A stretch of 64,000 bases of DNA from Actinomadura hallensis (GTDB taxonomy: Bacteria; Actinomycetota; Actinomycetes; Streptosporangiales; Streptosporangiaceae), in the NCBI RefSeq assembly GCF_006716765.1, contig NZ_VFPO01000001.1, positions 2,294,001 through 2,358,000 on the forward strand, in the 5' to 3' direction. Positions 52,565-60,798 of this stretch are shown piece by piece. The first letter of the stretch is position 1, and each line of letters starts with the position of its first letter. The translations under genes and the position numbers were made by a program. The notes beneath the pieces were generated by a model. It saw nothing but the letters and a program-made list of their open reading frames with translations, was not told the DNA's origin and did no database searches.

Positions 52565-54657
52565 CGTGTCGCCTCCTCGGCGAAGGGGGACGGTGCGGGC
52601 AGCGCCGCTCTCGCGCCGCGCGGCCCCAGGTAGAAGGCGAGCGGCCGGCGCAGGCGAGGCTCGTTCTCCAGCAGGACGCGCAGCTCGGTCATGTCCACCC
52701 CGCGCTTGTGCCAGGCGCGGAGGGCGTCCCATGGCCTGTGGCCGCAGAGCCGGGATGTGAGCACCAGGCGCCAGAGCCTGCTGACCGGCTCGGGCTGCTC
52801 GCCGAACATCGTCATCAGTTCCGGTGCCCCGGACGGATCGTTCAGCTGGGCCAGCTCTGCCAGGCAGTCGCCGGCGGCACGGCGCATTCGGGGGTGCGGT
52901 GAGCACGCCCAGTCCGCGAGCGCGTCGACGACGGCCCTGCGCTGACCGCCGGCGAAGATCTCCACCAGGGAGACCTTGATCCGGTGCCGAAGGCGCGCGT
53001 CGTCCTTCAGAACAAGGTGACGGAGCCCGCGCAGGGCCCTGTTCGGGTCCCGGACGCCGAGGTAGGTGCCGTACATCCACAGTGCAGTGGATCGCTGGCC
53101 GATGATCCTGCCTCGGGCCCAGGCGTCCGCTGCGGCGAAGACGCGGGGGAGCTTGGAGGGATCGCGCTTGACCGTCTCCTCCAGAGCCCAGGCCGTCGCC
53201 TCGTGAAGTGATATCCGCGGGCTCTCAGACCAGGGAACGAAGCAGGTCTGCACCATGAAGTCGAAGTCGTGGACGGCGAGCCGGCCGAGCGCGAGCGCCG
53301 CGCGGAACCGGACCCTCCGGTCGCTGTAGGTGTCCGCCAGGTCGCGCAGCCAGCGCAGGAGTGCCTCGTGCGCGACGATGTAGTCGAACCAGACGACGTG
53401 GAGAATCGCCTCCGCGAGTCCCTCCTGCATGGGAAGCCGGCGATCCGTCTCGGCGGCGTGGTCCGGCGTGTTCCCGACGGTGACGGACGGTGCAGTGTCG
53501 AGCCAGTTGTCCAGCATGTCTCCGAAGGGGAGTTGGCTCAGCTTCTCGTCCGTCTTCTGCTTCTCGACTTCATGGAGTTGCACGGCCAGCCGATATGCGG
53601 CCCGGCAGACGTGCGTCGCGGCGAGTTCGGGCAACACCGCCTGCGCTATGAGGAACGCGCGCCGGGCGAGATCCCGTTCCTCCGGAGGGTCGTGCCGGTT
53701 CTGGCGGAGTCGCCTCCGCGCCTCCTCACGCAGAGAATGGGGCCGCTCCTCCATGACCGCGCTCATCGGCCGGCCCGCTCGGCGCCCGCGGATCGCCGCC
53801 TTGGCCAGGTCGGCGGCCTCGCCGGGTGTCCGCGGGGGTGGTTCGGTCTGGAGGACCTCGGAGACGAATGCGCTCTCCCCGGGGAAGGCGGCCTTCAAAT
53901 GTGCGGCCAGCACGCGGAGCGGGTCTGGTGGCTCATGCTCGACGAGCAGGTCGCGGACGCTATCCATGTCGGCGTTCGCGTCGACGAGAACAATGAGCCA
54001 GGCTCCGCGCCGTTCGAGCAGCCGGTGGCAGCCGAGCACCGCCGTATCGCGCGGATGCGCCGCCCAGGCCGCCCCCACCGCGTCGAACACATAACCGCAG
54101 CCCGGCTCGATGACCGCTTCGGGCAGTGAGGCCGGCGGACGGTCCCCGCCGATCTCCCGTATCCGCTCGGTGAACGTCGCGAGCGCCGCGAGCGCCGTCG
54201 TCGTCGCGCCCGAACGCCGACGGGCGCGCAGCACCGCGATCCGCCCCCGGGACAACACCTCGGCGAGCAGGTTTCGTGAGGGGGTGGAGGCGAACGACCG
54301 CAGGTGATCGGAGACGTCGCTCTCACTCTCGGTTCTGGTGTAGACCTGCCAACCCTCTCCGTCAGCGCTGCCGTGGACGGTTATGTTGATCTGGTCGCGT
54401 CCGATGGCGTCACCCGATCCGGACATCGCGCGGATCTTGCGGATCTCCGCCTGCTGGCGGCGCAGGTCCTCCTGGCTGAGCGCCGCGTCCGGCGCCTCCT
54501 GCAGTTCGGGCTGGGACTCGGCGGTCTCATGGGGGCCCCGCTCGCGGTTTCCGCCGTCCGCGTTGTCCTTCGCCGGGCCTCCATCCTCTTCCGCCGGCGC
54601 GTTCTTCGCGTCCCGGTCCTCCAGAGGCTTGTTCCTGTCCGGCTGGTCGTCAGCCAT
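52561..54657 (-). CDS. Degenerate P-loop/HEAT-repeat protein of the cyclase operon, with AIGRDQIN motif
   Basis: 698 residues. The N-terminal 80 residues are acidic and disordered, then comes AIGRDQIN (84-91), shared with the cyclase. A P-loop NTPase-like domain follows: RARRRSGATTTALA (about 144-157) resembles Walker A but lacks the lysine, and WLIVLVDA (220-227) resembles Walker B. From about 420 the sequence is HEAT-like helices (RRVRFRAALALGRLAVHD; RLRHRIKVSLVEIFAGGQRRAVVDALADWA; RMRRAAGDCLAELAQL). The build resembles STAND-type sensors with repeat domains. It overlaps the cyclase gene by 8 bases. A role as infection sensor or cyclase partner is inference. Confidence 0.7.
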   Translation of the reverse strand: MADDQPDRNKPLEDRDAKNAPAEEDGGPAKDNADGGNRERGPHETAESQPELQEAPDAALSQEDLRRQQAEIRKIRAMSGSGDAIGRDQINITVHGSADGEGWQVYTRTESESDVSDHLRSFASTPSRNLLAEVLSRGRIAVLRARRRSGATTTALAALATFTERIREIGGDRPPASLPEAVIEPGCGYVFDAVGAAWAAHPRDTAVLGCHRLLERRGAWLIVLVDANADMDSVRDLLVEHEPPDPLRVLAAHLKAAFPGESAFVSEVLQTEPPPRTPGEAADLAKAAIRGRRAGRPMSAVMEERPHSLREEARRRLRQNRHDPPEERDLARRAFLIAQAVLPELAATHVCRAAYRLAVQLHEVEKQKTDEKLSQLPFGDMLDNWLDTAPSVTVGNTPDHAAETDRRLPMQEGLAEAILHVVWFDYIVAHEALLRWLRDLADTYSDRRVRFRAALALGRLAVHDFDFMVQTCFVPWSESPRISLHEATAWALEETVKRDPSKLPRVFAAADAWARGRIIGQRSTALWMYGTYLGVRDPNRALRGLRHLVLKDDARLRHRIKVSLVEIFAGGQRRAVVDALADWACSPHPRMRRAAGDCLAELAQLNDPSGAPELMTMFGEQPEPVSRLWRLVLTSRLCGHRPWDALRAWHKRGVDMTELRVLLENEPRLRRPLAFYLGPRGARAALPAPSPFAEEATR

Positions 54658-55411
54658 GGCGATCCCCGTAATTGATCTGGTCGCGTCCGATGGCGACGCC
54701 GTGTTCGCCGGAGGCCCACGCGCCCACCTGGGTGTGCGTCGCCGGAGAGACCGACCTGCCCGGCCTCACGCCGGTGTTTCCGTCGTCCTCGACCGGTTCG
54801 CCTGTGCGTTCTTCCGCAGCGGTCGACGGGACGTCGGGTCCGCCGAGGAGCCGCAGGTGCCCGGTGCCGGTGAACTCCTTCACCTTCACCTCGACGGATG
54901 TGAACTCCGTTGCGCGCAATCCGCGGTAGCCGGGCTTCACGATGTCGCGGAAGAGCTCGTCGGAAATGATCAAAGCGAGATCCGCGGTGCCGGCGGCGAG
55001 CGCCTCTTTGAGCGGGGGCGCCTCCAGGAGCCGGCACGTGTGGATCGCGGCCGGACCGGGAAGCCCGTTGCTCCCGAAGTGGACGATGCCCGAGTGGATC
55101 GCGACCCGGAGCCGGAGCCGCAGGGCGGGGTCCGGAGCGTGGTTGACGCGGGCGAGCCGGTTCGTCAGCTCACGGACGAGGTCGGCGATGACGATCGGCT
55201 CGGAGGAGTCCGCCGGCAGTACCGCCAGCTCCGCGTCTCCCTGCGCCTGCGTGTACCAGAGGGAGCGGTCGAGCCCGGAGAGCGCGGCCGCCGAGTCCAG
55301 CGCGTCGATCAGTGCCTTCTGTATGTCCACCTGGTGGAGGGGCGCCGCCCCGCTGTAACGGTGGACGTCCGAAGCTACGACGAGTCTGCGGACGGGGTTG
55401 TCTGAATCCAT
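54650..55411 (-). CDS. Class III-like nucleotide cyclase (Pycsar-type candidate) with C-terminal AIGRDQIN motif
   Basis: 253 residues. The catalytic homology domain has metal Asp15 in VVASDVHRYS, the second metal Asp59 in QGDAELAVLP, the HSGIVHFGSNGLPGPAAIHTCRLLE region that holds the transition-state Arg (R127; the usual nearby Asn is not present), and an EVKVKEF segment. After a linker, the C-terminus carries AIGRDQIN (240-247). A PycTM-type effector gene in the same operon points to a cyclic pyrimidine product (cCMP or cUMP), as in Pycsar. ATG 55411 is chosen; a GTG 9 bases upstream is possible. Confidence 0.8.
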   Translation of the reverse strand: MDSDNPVRRLVVASDVHRYSGAAPLHQVDIQKALIDALDSAAALSGLDRSLWYTQAQGDAELAVLPADSSEPIVIADLVRELTNRLARVNHAPDPALRLRLRVAIHSGIVHFGSNGLPGPAAIHTCRLLEAPPLKEALAAGTADLALIISDELFRDIVKPGYRGLRATEFTSVEVKVKEFTGTGHLRLLGGPDVPSTAAEERTGEPVEDDGNTGVRPGRSVSPATHTQVGAWASGEHGVAIGRDQINYGDRHG

Positions 55412-55489
55412 CGCGGTCACCTGCCCGGTAGTGGCTGTCGGGTTCAGCGTCTCTCTGGCCGCCGGGCGGGTATCCGGTGCAGTACGGAA

Positions 55490-56218
55490 TCAGGACGTCA
55501 GATGTGCGGCACCATGAAGGGTTCGACTGTCCAGCACGGTGAGCTTGCGGTAGCCGGTGCTGATGACTCCCGCCTGGCGCAGGCGGCGCAATGTGATCTG
55601 CGCCGTCTCCACGGACGTCCCGCTCAGATCGGCGAGTTCGTGCTGGGTGAAGGGCACGTCGCAGACCCAGCCCTTGGGCGTGCGGCGTCCGTACGTCTCG
55701 ATCAGTTCGGTCAGCACGCGGCTGACCCGCACCGGCGCGGAGCAGCCGGTGAAGTCGAGCCGGCGCCTGTTCGCCTGGCGGAGCCGGTAGGCCAGCATCC
55801 GGTTGAACTGGAGGTTCGCCTGCGGGTGGCGACTCAGGAATCCGAGGAACTCGCCCTGCGGTATGATCGCCGCTTCGACCGGGCTGGAGGCGACCACCGT
55901 GCCCGAGCGGGGGTTCTCGTCGATGGCGGCCAGTTCGCCGATGAGGTCGCCCCGCGTGCGGATCGCCAGCAGGGTCTGCCGGCCGTCGTCGCGGCGCGCC
56001 GAAACCTTCACGAAGCCTGCTCGAATGAGGACCACGAAAGTCGACCGTTCCCCCTCCGCCAGGATCCGTCTGCCGCGTTCGAAGCGTCGCCCGGCCCCGA
56101 GTTCGAGCATGCGTCGGCGGGTCGGCTCCGGAAGGCCTCCCAACAGGCTCGACTTCGGCCAGAAGAGGGATGGCACCGGTCCAGCGGGTGCGTCGCCGCG
56201 CGCGGAACTGTCGGCCAT
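55490..56218 (-). CDS. Crp/Fnr-family regulator with intact cNMP-binding cassette
   Basis: 242 residues from ATG 56218 (GTG 56266 is an alternative). The N-terminal cyclic-nucleotide-binding beta-roll has a phosphate-binding cassette GELAAIDENPRSGT (G94, E95, R104, S105), the residues that hold cAMP in Crp. The C-terminal winged helix is FTQHELADLSGTSVETAQITLRRL. It lies 78 bases upstream of the cyclase gene on the same strand, so it may sense the cyclase product or regulate the defence operon. An IS110 element is inserted just upstream of its promoter region. Confidence 0.88.
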   Translation of the reverse strand: MADSSARGDAPAGPVPSLFWPKSSLLGGLPEPTRRRMLELGAGRRFERGRRILAEGERSTFVVLIRAGFVKVSARRDDGRQTLLAIRTRGDLIGELAAIDENPRSGTVVASSPVEAAIIPQGEFLGFLSRHPQANLQFNRMLAYRLRQANRRRLDFTGCSAPVRVSRVLTELIETYGRRTPKGWVCDVPFTQHELADLSGTSVETAQITLRRLRQAGVISTGYRKLTVLDSRTLHGAAHLTS

Positions 56219-56283
56219 GCCCCATCGTGAGCGACCGGCACTCTCCGTGGGCAGGGCGGTGACCACATCCGGTCCCGGGGGAT

Positions 56284-57464
56284 GCTCCTATGGATGTCAA
56301 GCTGCGAGTTCAAGATCGTTTGTGGTGATGATCTGGTAGAGCTCGCGGGCGATGTAGCGTTTGAGGCAGCGGATGATCTCCTTCTTGGACTTGCCCTGCT
56401 TGGTGCGTCGTTCCATGTAGGCGCGGGTGCGGGGGTCCCAGCGCAGGCGGCAGAGCACGATCCGGTAGAGGGCGGCGTTGGCTTGGCGGTCGCCGCCTCG
56501 GTTCAGGCGGTGCCGGGTGGTCCTGCCGGACGAGGCGGGGATTGGGGCCACGCCGCAGAGCATGGCGAACGCCGCCTCCGAGCGCAGCCGGTCGTGGTTC
56601 TCGCCGGCGGTGACCAGCAGCTGCCCGGCCACGTCGGTGCCGACGCCGTTGGCGGTGACCAGGCGTGGGTTGATGGCGGTCACCAGCGGCTCGAGCAGTT
56701 CGTCCAGGTCGGCGATCTCGGCGGTCAGCTGCTGGTGGCGGCGGGCCAGCGATCGCAGGGCAATCTTGACGGCGGTGGCCGGTGAGGCTGCGCCGGTCCG
56801 GTCGGGCCGCAGGTTCGCGCAGGTGGTGATCAGGTCTTTGACGCCGAGGCTGCGCAGTCGCTCACGCAGGTCGTCGGGGGCGGTGACGATGAGGGTCTTG
56901 ATCCGGCGCTGGGCGTCCGCGCGCTGATCGACCGCGCTGCGGCGGGCGACCCGCAGGTTCCGCAGCGCCTCGATCCGTCCGTCACGCTGTTCGGGGACGC
57001 CGGTCCGCTCCCCGGCCAGCGCGGTCTTGGCGGCCTGGACGGCGTCGATCGGGTCGGACTTGCCCTGGAACCGGCGGGTCTTGCGGTCGGGCCGGTCGAC
57101 CTCGATCACCAGGACTTCTTGCCGGTGCAGCAGCCGGGCCAGCCCGGCGCCGTAGGCACCCGTCCCCTCGACACCGACACCCACCAGCTGCCCGAACGAG
57201 CGCATCCAGTCCAGCAGCGCGGCGTATCCGGCCGTGTCGGCGGGGAACTGCTCGGTGCCCAGCACCCGCCCCACCTGGTCGATCACCGCTGCGGTGTGGG
57301 TGTCGGAATGGGTGTCGACTCCGCCGGCGACCTCGATGATCGCCGCGTCTTGGGGTGTAATGGAGCGCATCGTCGTCCTGTCGTTCGTGACCCGGGGGCA
57401 GGGCGGCACGCACCAGCCGGGCGAACGGACAAGACAGAGATGGGGCCTCTGGCCAGGCTCCTAT
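56284..57464 (-). mobile_element. IS110-family insertion sequence (boundaries approximate)
   Basis: The element is built around the transposase gene. The 8-mer GCTCCTAT occurs on both sides (56284-56291 and 57457-57464) and may mark the core/ends. IS110 elements have no long inverted repeats. If the leader hairpin at 57498-57582 belongs to the element, the right end lies beyond 57582. The insertion is between the Crp gene and the M50 gene. Confidence 0.6.
56297..57370 (-). CDS. IS110-family transposase (DEDD recombinase)
   Basis: 357 residues. The N-terminal RuvC-like DEDD domain shows D19 in GGVDTHSDTHT, E68 in VGVEGTGAYG, and D106/D109 in KSDPIDA. The C-terminal Tnp domain has GVAPIPASSGRTTRHRLNRGG (catalytic Ser about 280) and NAALYRIVLCRLRWDPRTRAYMERR. 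Full length with no frameshift, so probably active. ATG 57370 has AGGA 7 bases upstream. IS110 recombinases use a bridge RNA from the non-coding end of the element to pick target and donor. Confidence 0.94.
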   Translation of the reverse strand: MRSITPQDAAIIEVAGGVDTHSDTHTAAVIDQVGRVLGTEQFPADTAGYAALLDWMRSFGQLVGVGVEGTGAYGAGLARLLHRQEVLVIEVDRPDRKTRRFQGKSDPIDAVQAAKTALAGERTGVPEQRDGRIEALRNLRVARRSAVDQRADAQRRIKTLIVTAPDDLRERLRSLGVKDLITTCANLRPDRTGAASPATAVKIALRSLARRHQQLTAEIADLDELLEPLVTAINPRLVTANGVGTDVAGQLLVTAGENHDRLRSEAAFAMLCGVAPIPASSGRTTRHRLNRGGDRQANAALYRIVLCRLRWDPRTRAYMERRTKQGKSKKEIIRCLKRYIARELYQIITTNDLELAA

Positions 57465-57497
57465 AAGGTCACAACGCCACGCACGGTGAGTGCACAC

Positions 57498-57582
57498 GAG
57501 CACCTCCCGACCAGGGCCGACAGATCCCGTTGAAGACCCGAAGTCAGTCAGAGGTTGGGTCAGACCCCGTCGGGAGGTGCTC
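57498..57582 (-). ncRNA. Nested hairpin in the IS110 leader, candidate bridge RNA
   Basis: Perfect 14-base arms GAGCACCTCCCGAC (57498-57511) and GTCGGGAGGTGCTC (57569-57582) enclose a 57-base centre with an inner GACCC/GGGTC stem, giving internal loops between two stems. It lies 128-212 bases upstream of the transposase start, the side on which IS110-group bridge RNAs are encoded. Whether it belongs to the element is uncertain; it could also be a terminator or small repeat of the flank. Confidence 0.35.
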
Positions 57583-57615
57583 ACTTACATCATCTCTGTC
57601 AGAAGTCGAGCGGGG

Positions 57616-58368
57616 TCAGAGGCCGGGTGGGGTCAGGTCGGGGAGGTCTGTGTCCGGGAGGAGGAGGGCGCCGCCGGCGAGGAGGGCCAAAAGGGCGGTG
57701 GCGGCGAACAGGCCGACCCAGGCCAGGCCCGGGACGCCCGTCAGGTGCGCCAGCTGGTCGGCGTCGGAGGTCGGGGCCATGCGGCGGGCGCGCATGCGCT
57801 GGAGCTCGACGACCGGGCGGGCGGCGGCGAACAGCAGGAACCAGGCGGCCAGGTACGCGAAGCCCGCCTGCACCTCGGCGCTGCCCAGCCACGACACCGC
57901 GAAGATGATCGCGCCGGTGGCGACCACCGAGAGCACGCCGTAGGCGTTGCGGATCATGATGAGCATCGCCGCGAGCAGCGCGAGCGAGAACCACAGCATG
58001 AGCGTGATCCGGCCCGCCGCGAGCAGCAGCGCGAAGAACAGGCCGAGCAGCGGGGGCGTGACGTAGCCCGCCAGCGCCGTGAGGATCATGCCGGGGCCGT
58101 GCGGCTTGCCGCGCGAGACCGTCACCCCGGAGGTGTCGGAGTGCAGCTTGATGCCGTCCAGCTTGCGGCCGGTCAGCAGCGCGACGAGCGCGTGCCCGCC
58201 CTCGTGCGCGATCGTCACGGTGTTGCGCGCGACCCGCCAGGTGGGGCCGTGGACCACCGCCGCGAGCGCCACCAGCGCCACGAACGCGACCAGCCACCAC
58301 GGGGGGTCGGGCTGCGTTCCCGTCACGCGGTCCCACAGGTCGGCGATGCTGATGTCTTCCACGTCCAC
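57616..58368 (-). CDS. M50-family membrane metallopeptidase
   Basis: 250 residues with about six membrane helices. The zinc site HEGGH (H55-H59) lies in the second helix (TVTIAHEGGHALVALL). A LGYVTPP-like segment (ALAGYVTPPLLG) follows. No clear third ligand (NPDG type) is seen; this fits the short M50B-like proteins of actinobacteria, whose substrates are unknown. The start GTG has no neighbouring gene in the operon; downstream is the IS110 element. Confidence 0.82.
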   Translation of the reverse strand: MDVEDISIADLWDRVTGTQPDPPWWLVAFVALVALAAVVHGPTWRVARNTVTIAHEGGHALVALLTGRKLDGIKLHSDTSGVTVSRGKPHGPGMILTALAGYVTPPLLGLFFALLLAAGRITLMLWFSLALLAAMLIMIRNAYGVLSVVATGAIIFAVSWLGSAEVQAGFAYLAAWFLLFAAARPVVELQRMRARRMAPTSDADQLAHLTGVPGLAWVGLFAATALLALLAGGALLLPDTDLPDLTPPGL

Positions 58369-58607
58369 CTCGGAGTCGTCGTCGCGATGCCCAACACTAG
58401 GACGCCGGACATATGGTTCGCGTTCGGTTCGGGGCGGTCATTCGTGAATCCCGGTACGGGACGGCCGCGAAAACGGTTATTGTGCCCTTCGCGACGGGGG
58501 TCGCGGCTCCCGCTCCCGGCCTCGGCGCGATCAGAGGGTCACGGGGACTGTGCGGGGACCGCTCCCAGTGTGGGACGGCGGTCCGCGCGGCTGGGGGTGC
58601 AGCCTGA

Positions 58608-59591
58608 ATGAGCGAGAACACGGGGGTGGACGCGGACGCTCTCGCGGGGCGGTTCGCGCAGATGTTCGGGGCGCTGGCGGGGAACATCGAGCGCGTCGTG
58701 CGCGGCAAGCGGGAGAAGGTCGAGCTCGCGCTGGTGTGCCTGCTGTCCGAGGGGCACCTCCTCGTCGAGGACGTGCCCGGCGTCGGCAAGACGACGCTGG
58801 CGCGGGCGATCTCGGCGTCGGTGGACGCCGAGTGGGCGCGGATCCAGTTCACGCCCGACCTGCTGCCCAGCGACATCACCGGCGTGTCGATCTTCAATCA
58901 GGGGACGGGGAAGTTCGAGTTCCATTCGGGGCCGATCTTCGCGAACATCGCCGTCGCCGACGAGATCAACCGCGGTTCGCCGAAGACGCAGTCGGCGCTG
59001 CTGGAGGTCATGGAGGAGCGCCGGGTGACGGTGGAGGGCACCCCGCATCCGGTGCCGCGGCCCTTCATGGTGATCGCGACGCAGAACCCCGTCGACATGG
59101 ACGGGACCTATCCGCTGCCGGAGGCGCAGCTCGACCGGTTCCTGATGCGCATCTCGATGGGCTACCCCGACCACCAGGCCGAGGTGACGATGCTGGCGGG
59201 CGCCCCGACCGGCGCGATGCTCGACACGATGCCGCCGGTGATGGGCCGCGAGGACCTCGCCCGCATGATCGACTTCGCGCAGCGGCTGCACGTCGCGCCG
59301 CCGCTGTACGACTACCTGGTGCGGGTCGTCGCCGCCACCCGCGACCATCCCGACCTGCGGCTGGGCGCGAGCCCCCGGGCCGGCATCGCGCTGCTGCGGG
59401 CGGCGCGGGTGCGGGCCGCGGCGGCCGGCCGGTCCTACATCGTCCCGGAGGACGTGAAGGCGCTCGCGGTCCCGGTCATCGCGCACCGGCTGGTCGTGAC
59501 GCCGGAGGCGGAGCTGCGCGGGCGGTCCGGCGCGGACGTGGTGGGGGAGGCCCTGCAGAAGGTGCCGACCCCGCAGGCCGCAGGCGTCTGA
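58608..59591 (+). CDS. MoxR-family AAA+ ATPase (MRP type)
   Basis: 327 residues. Walker A is EDVPGVGKTT, the MoxR box QFTPDLLPSDITGVSIFNQ, Walker B VADEINRGSPKTQSALLE, sensor 1 VIATQNPVDMDGTYPLPEAQLDRFLMR. This type is always followed by DUF58 and transglutaminase-core genes, as here. Such modules are thought to act in envelope or protein-complex assembly. ATG 58608 is used; promoter sequences in the 239-base divergent gap are unclear, though TATTGT at 58478-58483 is a possible -10. Confidence 0.93.
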   Translation: MSENTGVDADALAGRFAQMFGALAGNIERVVRGKREKVELALVCLLSEGHLLVEDVPGVGKTTLARAISASVDAEWARIQFTPDLLPSDITGVSIFNQGTGKFEFHSGPIFANIAVADEINRGSPKTQSALLEVMEERRVTVEGTPHPVPRPFMVIATQNPVDMDGTYPLPEAQLDRFLMRISMGYPDHQAEVTMLAGAPTGAMLDTMPPVMGREDLARMIDFAQRLHVAPPLYDYLVRVVAATRDHPDLRLGASPRAGIALLRAARVRAAAAGRSYIVPEDVKALAVPVIAHRLVVTPEAELRGRSGADVVGEALQKVPTPQAAGV

Positions 59592-59655
59592 CGCCGCGTG
59601 CCGTGCCGCAGAGACGACGCGTGGGACGACCGGGTGAAGGGCGTGGGGGTGTGAG

Positions 59656-60798
59656 GTGCTGACGCCGCTCGGATGGGGGACGGCGGCCGGGTCGGTGCTG
59701 CTGTACGCGGCGGGCTGGTGGCTCGGCTACCCGGAGCCGGCGATGTTCGGGACCGCGGGGCTGGCCGCGGTGGCGGGCGCGGTGCTGTGGACGCTGCCGC
59801 AGGTGAAGCTGGACGTCCGCCGGGAGATCGCGCCGACGCGGGTGGAGCGCGGGGAGCCCGCCGTGGGCGTCCTGCACGTCACCAACCGGGGCCGCGGCGC
59901 GCGGGGCGTGAGCGCCCGGGACGCCGCCGGGACCGGCTCGGTCACGGTGGACGTGCCGCGGCTGCGGCCCGGCGGCACGCGCACGGTGTCCTACCGCCTG
60001 CCGACCGGGCGGCGCGGCGCGCTGCCGGTCGGGCCGCTGCGGCTGGAGCGCGCCGACCCGCTCCGGCTGGCCCGCCGGACGCGCGAGTACGGCGAGCCGG
60101 AGGTCCTGCTCGTCCGGCCGAGGACGGTGCCGCTGGGCCTGCTGCCGTCCGGCCGCGCCCACCACCTCGACGGCCCCACCAGCGACAGGTCCCCGGCCGG
60201 GACGGCGACGTTCCACGCGCTGCGCGAGTACGTCGTCGGCGACGAGCTGCGCCACATCCACTGGAAGTCGTCGGCGCGGACGGGGACGCTCATGGTCCGC
60301 CGGCTGGTCGACGCGAGCCTGCCGACGACGACGGTCGTGCTGGAGGCGCGCCCGGAGTCGTGGCCGGACCCCGACGACTTCGAGCTGGCCGTGGACGCGG
60401 CGGCGTCGGTCGCGGCGGGCGCGGCCGCGGCGAACTTCCCCGTCCGCCTGCTCACCGGCGGCGAGCAGCTCGCCGAGACGCGCGGCGGGCCCGACGACGT
60501 GGAGGTCCTGCTCGACCGGCTCACCTCGGCCGAGACGGCGGAGGGGCCGCGGTCCGCGGTCGACGCGGTGCGCCGCGTGCGGGCCGGGGGGTCGCTCGTC
60601 GTCGTCCTCGGCGGGACGCCGTCCGCGGCCGAGGAGCTGGGCCGGATCGCGGCGGTCCGCGGCCGGTTCGACCGGGTGGTGGTGCTGCGGGTCCGGCCGT
60701 CCGGGCCGGCGGCCGCGCCGCCCGGCGTCCACGTGCTGGACTTCGCCGGCCTCGACGAGCTGGCGGAGTCGTGGCGGCGGCTCGGGAGGACGAGATGA
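59656..60798 (+). CDS. DUF58-domain protein
   Basis: 380 residues. Two membrane helices at the N-terminus (WGTAAGSVLLYAAGWWLG; MFGTAGLAAVAGAVLWTL) precede a beta-rich middle. The DUF58 core is REYVVGDELRHIHWKSSARTGTLMVR, the signature of the family, followed by a VWA-like fold without a MIDAS motif. It would be the partner of the MoxR ATPase at the membrane. GTG 59656 follows the MoxR gene by 64 bases, and the stop overlaps the next ATG. Confidence 0.9.
   Translation: MLTPLGWGTAAGSVLLYAAGWWLGYPEPAMFGTAGLAAVAGAVLWTLPQVKLDVRREIAPTRVERGEPAVGVLHVTNRGRGARGVSARDAAGTGSVTVDVPRLRPGGTRTVSYRLPTGRRGALPVGPLRLERADPLRLARRTREYGEPEVLLVRPRTVPLGLLPSGRAHHLDGPTSDRSPAGTATFHALREYVVGDELRHIHWKSSARTGTLMVRRLVDASLPTTTVVLEARPESWPDPDDFELAVDAAASVAAGAAAANFPVRLLTGGEQLAETRGGPDDVEVLLDRLTSAETAEGPRSAVDAVRRVRAGGSLVVVLGGTPSAAEELGRIAAVRGRFDRVVVLRVRPSGPAAAPPGVHVLDFAGLDELAESWRRLGRTR

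Noticed and set aside
54386..54695. 24-base identical repeat as a mobile-element target duplication or attachment site
   Set aside because: It coincides exactly with the AIGRDQIN codons in the same reading phase in both genes, so a coding explanation is sufficient.
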